Part shown: positions 61,202-62,482 of the stretch, piece by piece | Layout of the letters: each line of letters opens with the position of its first letter | Position numbering within the stretch: the first letter of the stretch is position 1 | Assembly (NCBI GenBank): GCA_024695285.1 | Contig: JAILIM010000041.1 | Span: 1-62,482, forward strand | Direction of reading: 5' to 3' | From: Bacteroidales bacterium | GTDB taxonomy: Bacteria > Bacteroidota > Bacteroidia > Bacteroidales > UBA932 | Length of the DNA: 62,482 nt | Translations under genes and position numbers: made by a program | The notes under the pieces: generated by a model | Database searches by the model: none | The model's input: the letters and a program-made list of their open reading frames with translations, nothing else | What the model was told of the DNA's origin: nothing

Positions 61202-61275
61202 TCGATGTGTTCTCATGTTAATGGGAAACAATGTTACAGACATCTATCCGCTAAATGGATGTCTGTTTCTTTTTT
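61202..61275 (+). ncRNA. Candidate small RNA (about 74 nt)
   Basis: The transcript predicted from the promoter at 61167-61196 ends at a strong intrinsic terminator after about 74 nt. It contains no convincing ORF. No known RNA family is recognised. It could also be an attenuated leader for the small ORF at 61357. Confidence 0.5.
61236..61275 (+). terminator. Intrinsic terminator of the plus-strand small RNA
   Basis: ACAGACATC (61236-61244) pairs with GATGTCTGT (61258-61266), followed by a T-rich tail (TTCTTTTTT, 61267-61275). Confidence 0.75.
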
Positions 61276-61356
61276 AAATAGGCCCTTAACCGAGGGGGGG
61301 TACTGAATGTAAGCCTCGATTCTTCTCTCACACATCCTTATTAACATACATCGACA

Positions 61357-61488
61357 TGAGAAGACACCAGATGCTGATTCAAATCTCCGTTGGAGTGAAG
61401 GTTTTGAAGCTTGTCAAGGTACGGTCGTACAAACGACGCCGACATGGCAAGATTGAGAAGGTAAAGAGCCACTATCGAGGGTATTAGC
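61357..61488 (+). CDS. Small basic ORF (43 aa)
   Basis: 43 codons from ATG 61357, very basic, ending VRSYKRRRHGKIEKVKSHYR plus GY. The pattern V-x-S-Y..R..GK..VkSHyR resembles small basic proteins that I associate with Bacteroidetes genomes and phages, from memory. No ribosome-binding site is seen. A 60-codon ORF lies on the opposite strand (61523-61341) and cannot be excluded. Confidence 0.35.
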
Positions 61489-61581
61489 GGTATCTGAAGT
61501 AGAATAGGCTTTTGCCGTGCCACAAGGCACTCTGCTCTATCCCCTCGGTTTTTTATCGAACTCTTCTATATCAGTGGCGGA

Positions 61582-61614
61582 TAAAAAATAAAAGCCGCCT
61601 AGGCTGCGACTTTT
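61582..61614 (-). terminator. Intrinsic terminator of the minus-strand small RNA
   Basis: Minus strand AAAAGTCGC pairs with GCGGCTTTT (9 bp, one G-U) across a 7-nt loop and is followed by ATTTTTT. Confidence 0.75.
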
Positions 61615-61682
61615 CTAAGGGGCTCGTATTAAGTAAAACTTAAGAGGGTTGTCAACCCTTTCCGATTTCCCCGTGACGATTC
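61583..61682 (-). ncRNA. Candidate structured small RNA (about 100 nt)
   Basis: Bounded by a good promoter (61717-61688) and an intrinsic terminator. The 5' part folds as a three-way junction: GGGG/CCCC (61669-61672 with 61619-61622), hairpin AGGGTT/AACCCT (61654-61659 with 61645-61650) and hairpin TTAAGT/ACTTAA (61638-61643 with 61629-61634), then the terminator stem. No ORF. Not a tRNA, tmRNA, SRP or RNase P RNA by any motif I can see. Confidence 0.6.
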
Positions 61683-61687
61683 CACTG

Positions 61688-61717
61688 CAAATATACGACG
61701 ATTATTTGAACTGACAA
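61688..61717 (-). promoter_or_regulatory. Promoter of the minus-strand small RNA
   Basis: Minus strand TTG at 61717-61715, exact 19-nt spacer, TATATTTG at 61695-61688. It lies just after the terminator of the DUF2442 gene. Confidence 0.7.
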
Positions 61718-61726
61718 GCACCTGGA

Positions 61727-61762
61727 ATAAAAAATTCCGGGACTCGCGGTGGCGGGTCCCGG
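61727..61762 (-). terminator. Intrinsic terminator after the DUF2442 pseudogene
   Basis: Minus strand CCGGGAC pairs with GTCCCGG (7 bp or more, G+C-rich) and is followed by AATTTTTT. Confidence 0.75.
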
Positions 61763-61782
61763 AAAAGCATGTGCAGGATGAA

Positions 61783-61998
61783 TTACTCGTCGGGAATACC
61801 GTATTCCCGTATTGTGTCGGATGCTAAATCAACTCTGTCACTCCAATATATACATGTGCGCGAGGAGTCAAGGCGGGCATTCTGAACAGGCCATACTCTG
61901 ACTCAAGGACACGGTACTCGGGTAATGTCAGAATATCGTCCTTGACGTCATATATGACCCTCAAGCCGTCATCGAACTCAACAAGAAGCCGCAACTCG
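61783..61998 (-). pseudogene. DUF2442 protein gene with a frameshift
   Basis: The frame CDELRLLVEFDDGLRVIYD, LPEYRVL, YGLFRMPAL is the DUF2442 pattern, but it stops early with VYIGVTELI. Shifted by two bases at the TATATA run (61847-61852) it continues VYWSDRVDLASDTIREYGIP and a stop at 61783, including the conserved Trp and Asp-Leu of the family. A TA gain in the short dinucleotide run explains it. The upstream frame stays open to 62249 through repeat copy A, so the true start is unclear. Confidence 0.65.
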
Positions 61999-62001
61999 TC
62001 A

Positions 62002-62132
62002 CAGCTCCGATTCTCTTTCGATAACCGTGAGATGAAAGTCCCTGACCGATAGCCCTTTATAAAAACCCGATTGCTCCAAACGGGACAATCGGGAATATGG
62101 ATATTTCTGATGATCAGGCAGTTGCAACTCAC
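62002..62132. repeat. ~130-bp repeated element, copy A
   Basis: Partner of 60986-61114. Stem CCCGATTG (62066-62073) with CAATCGGG (62086-62093). It lies immediately upstream of the DUF2442 coding part. The interval 62133-62331 shows nothing else I can identify. Confidence 0.6.
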
Positions 62133-62331
62133 GGCGTTGGCAATCCTATGCCGGCGAATAATACAAGAGGCCGACAGATTTGTCGACCTCAGGGAGGCTT
62201 GTTGCCTCAACACGGATGGCAGGGGAAGCACCAGAAAGAATCTGGTCAATCGGGCTTATAGCGCCTAAATATGGCGCCAGTGGGCCCTTACATATTCTTT
62301 CTTGCTTGCAGACTCCTCTCGGTTTGCACGG

Positions 62332-62482
62332 TTATTCTGAGACGGGACGGACTGATAACCCATAGTTGCGGGAGACGCCGTCTCCACATTTGAGATAGTT
62401 ACCAAGGTATTGATCGCAGTACGTGCGGCACGCGTTGAGCGGGTAGCTCGTAGCTAGGTCAGAAGACCAGTATAGGCCCGCT
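62332..62482 (-). CDS. C-terminal fragment of a DUF1566/FISUMP-type surface protein (partial)
   Basis: 49 codons at the window edge in an open frame: it begins AGLYWSSDLATSYPLNACR and ends NYGLSVRPVSE. The G-x-YWSS and R-x-x-GLSVRPV motifs are typical of the C terminus of FISUMP/DUF1566-like domains in Bacteroidales lipoproteins. The start and most of the gene lie beyond the right edge. Confidence 0.6.
   Translation of the reverse strand, partial: AGLYWSSDLATSYPLNACRTYCDQYLGNYLKCGDGVSRNYGLSVRPVSE

Noticed and set aside
61288..61556. Mobile element bounded by AACCGAGGGG and CCCCTCGGTT
   Set aside because: The 10-bp inverted repeats are suggestive, but there is no transposase between them, no target duplication, and one copy sits in a G-run and the other before a T-run, so chance or a terminator is as likely.
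62280..62482. tRNA or rRNA at the right edge
   Set aside because: No T-loop (GGTTCGA) or cloverleaf; the minus strand instead encodes a FISUMP-like protein end.

Overview
This window is chromosomal DNA from a G+C-rich member of the Bacteroidales. The evidence is a SusC/SusD pair with an STN domain, FecI/FecR regulators, many SPII lipoproteins, BACON and GLUG-type surface proteins, Bacteroidetes promoters (TTTG/TTG, 19-21 nt, TAnnTTTG) lying very close to start codons, a MurA with Asp in place of the catalytic Cys, and RAYT-type transposases. An uncultured gut or rumen lineage is plausible, but I cannot name a genus. I see no rRNA, tRNA or CRISPR array.

Layout. 1-6.4 kb: an S51-peptidase/ATP-grasp fusion running off the left edge, a DUF1538 membrane protein with two PII-like genes, a TSCPD protein and aspS. 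6.4-23.3 kb: a tightly packed plus-strand run of susC, susD, a BACON lipoprotein, two ComEC-like metallo-beta-lactamase (MBL) proteins, an M14-like carboxypeptidase, two pairs of 'short ORF + fimbrillin/GLUG lipoprotein', and a third MBL separated from the last lipoprotein only by an in-frame TGA. 23.3-27.5 kb, minus strand: murA-fecI-fecR, followed by a DUF1016/PDDEXK nuclease cassette whose two sides both carry the 3' end of fecR. 27.6-28.8 kb: a RAYT transposase between identical 92-bp palindromic repeats.

28.8-42.1 kb is mainly housekeeping: thrA-dapB-dapA (lysine/threonine pathway) on the minus strand, then murB, dacA (c-di-AMP), mutS2, manC, a TRZ/ATZ amidohydrolase, pepP, a FabG-like reductase and comF on the plus strand, most of them overlapping or within a few bases of each other. 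comF carries an in-frame insertion of repeats. 42.1-46.8 kb: two secreted proteins of unknown function and a second RAYT flanked by dense arrays of a different palindromic repeat. 46.8-51.4 kb, minus strand: histidine-acid phosphatase, SGNH hydrolase, and a phosphatase-phosphodiester glycosidase fusion.

51.5-60.9 kb, minus strand from a good promoter at 60.9 kb: short ORF, GLUG lipoprotein, short ORF, GLUG lipoprotein, then a GLUG lipoprotein with a GH20 hexosaminidase joined to its C terminus. 60.9-62.5 kb is AT-richer accessory DNA with two candidate small RNAs that have clear promoters and terminators, a frameshifted DUF2442 gene, a duplicated ~130-bp structured element, and the C terminus of a surface protein at the right edge.

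How the parts may work together (inference): the STN-bearing SusC, the FecI/FecR pair and the surface/secreted hydrolases (MBL x3, M14) look like one regulated outer-membrane uptake system. It has no glycoside hydrolase, so its substrate may not be a glycan. The short ORFs paired with four of the five GLUG-type lipoproteins, in two separate loci, are the most interesting undescribed pattern in the window.
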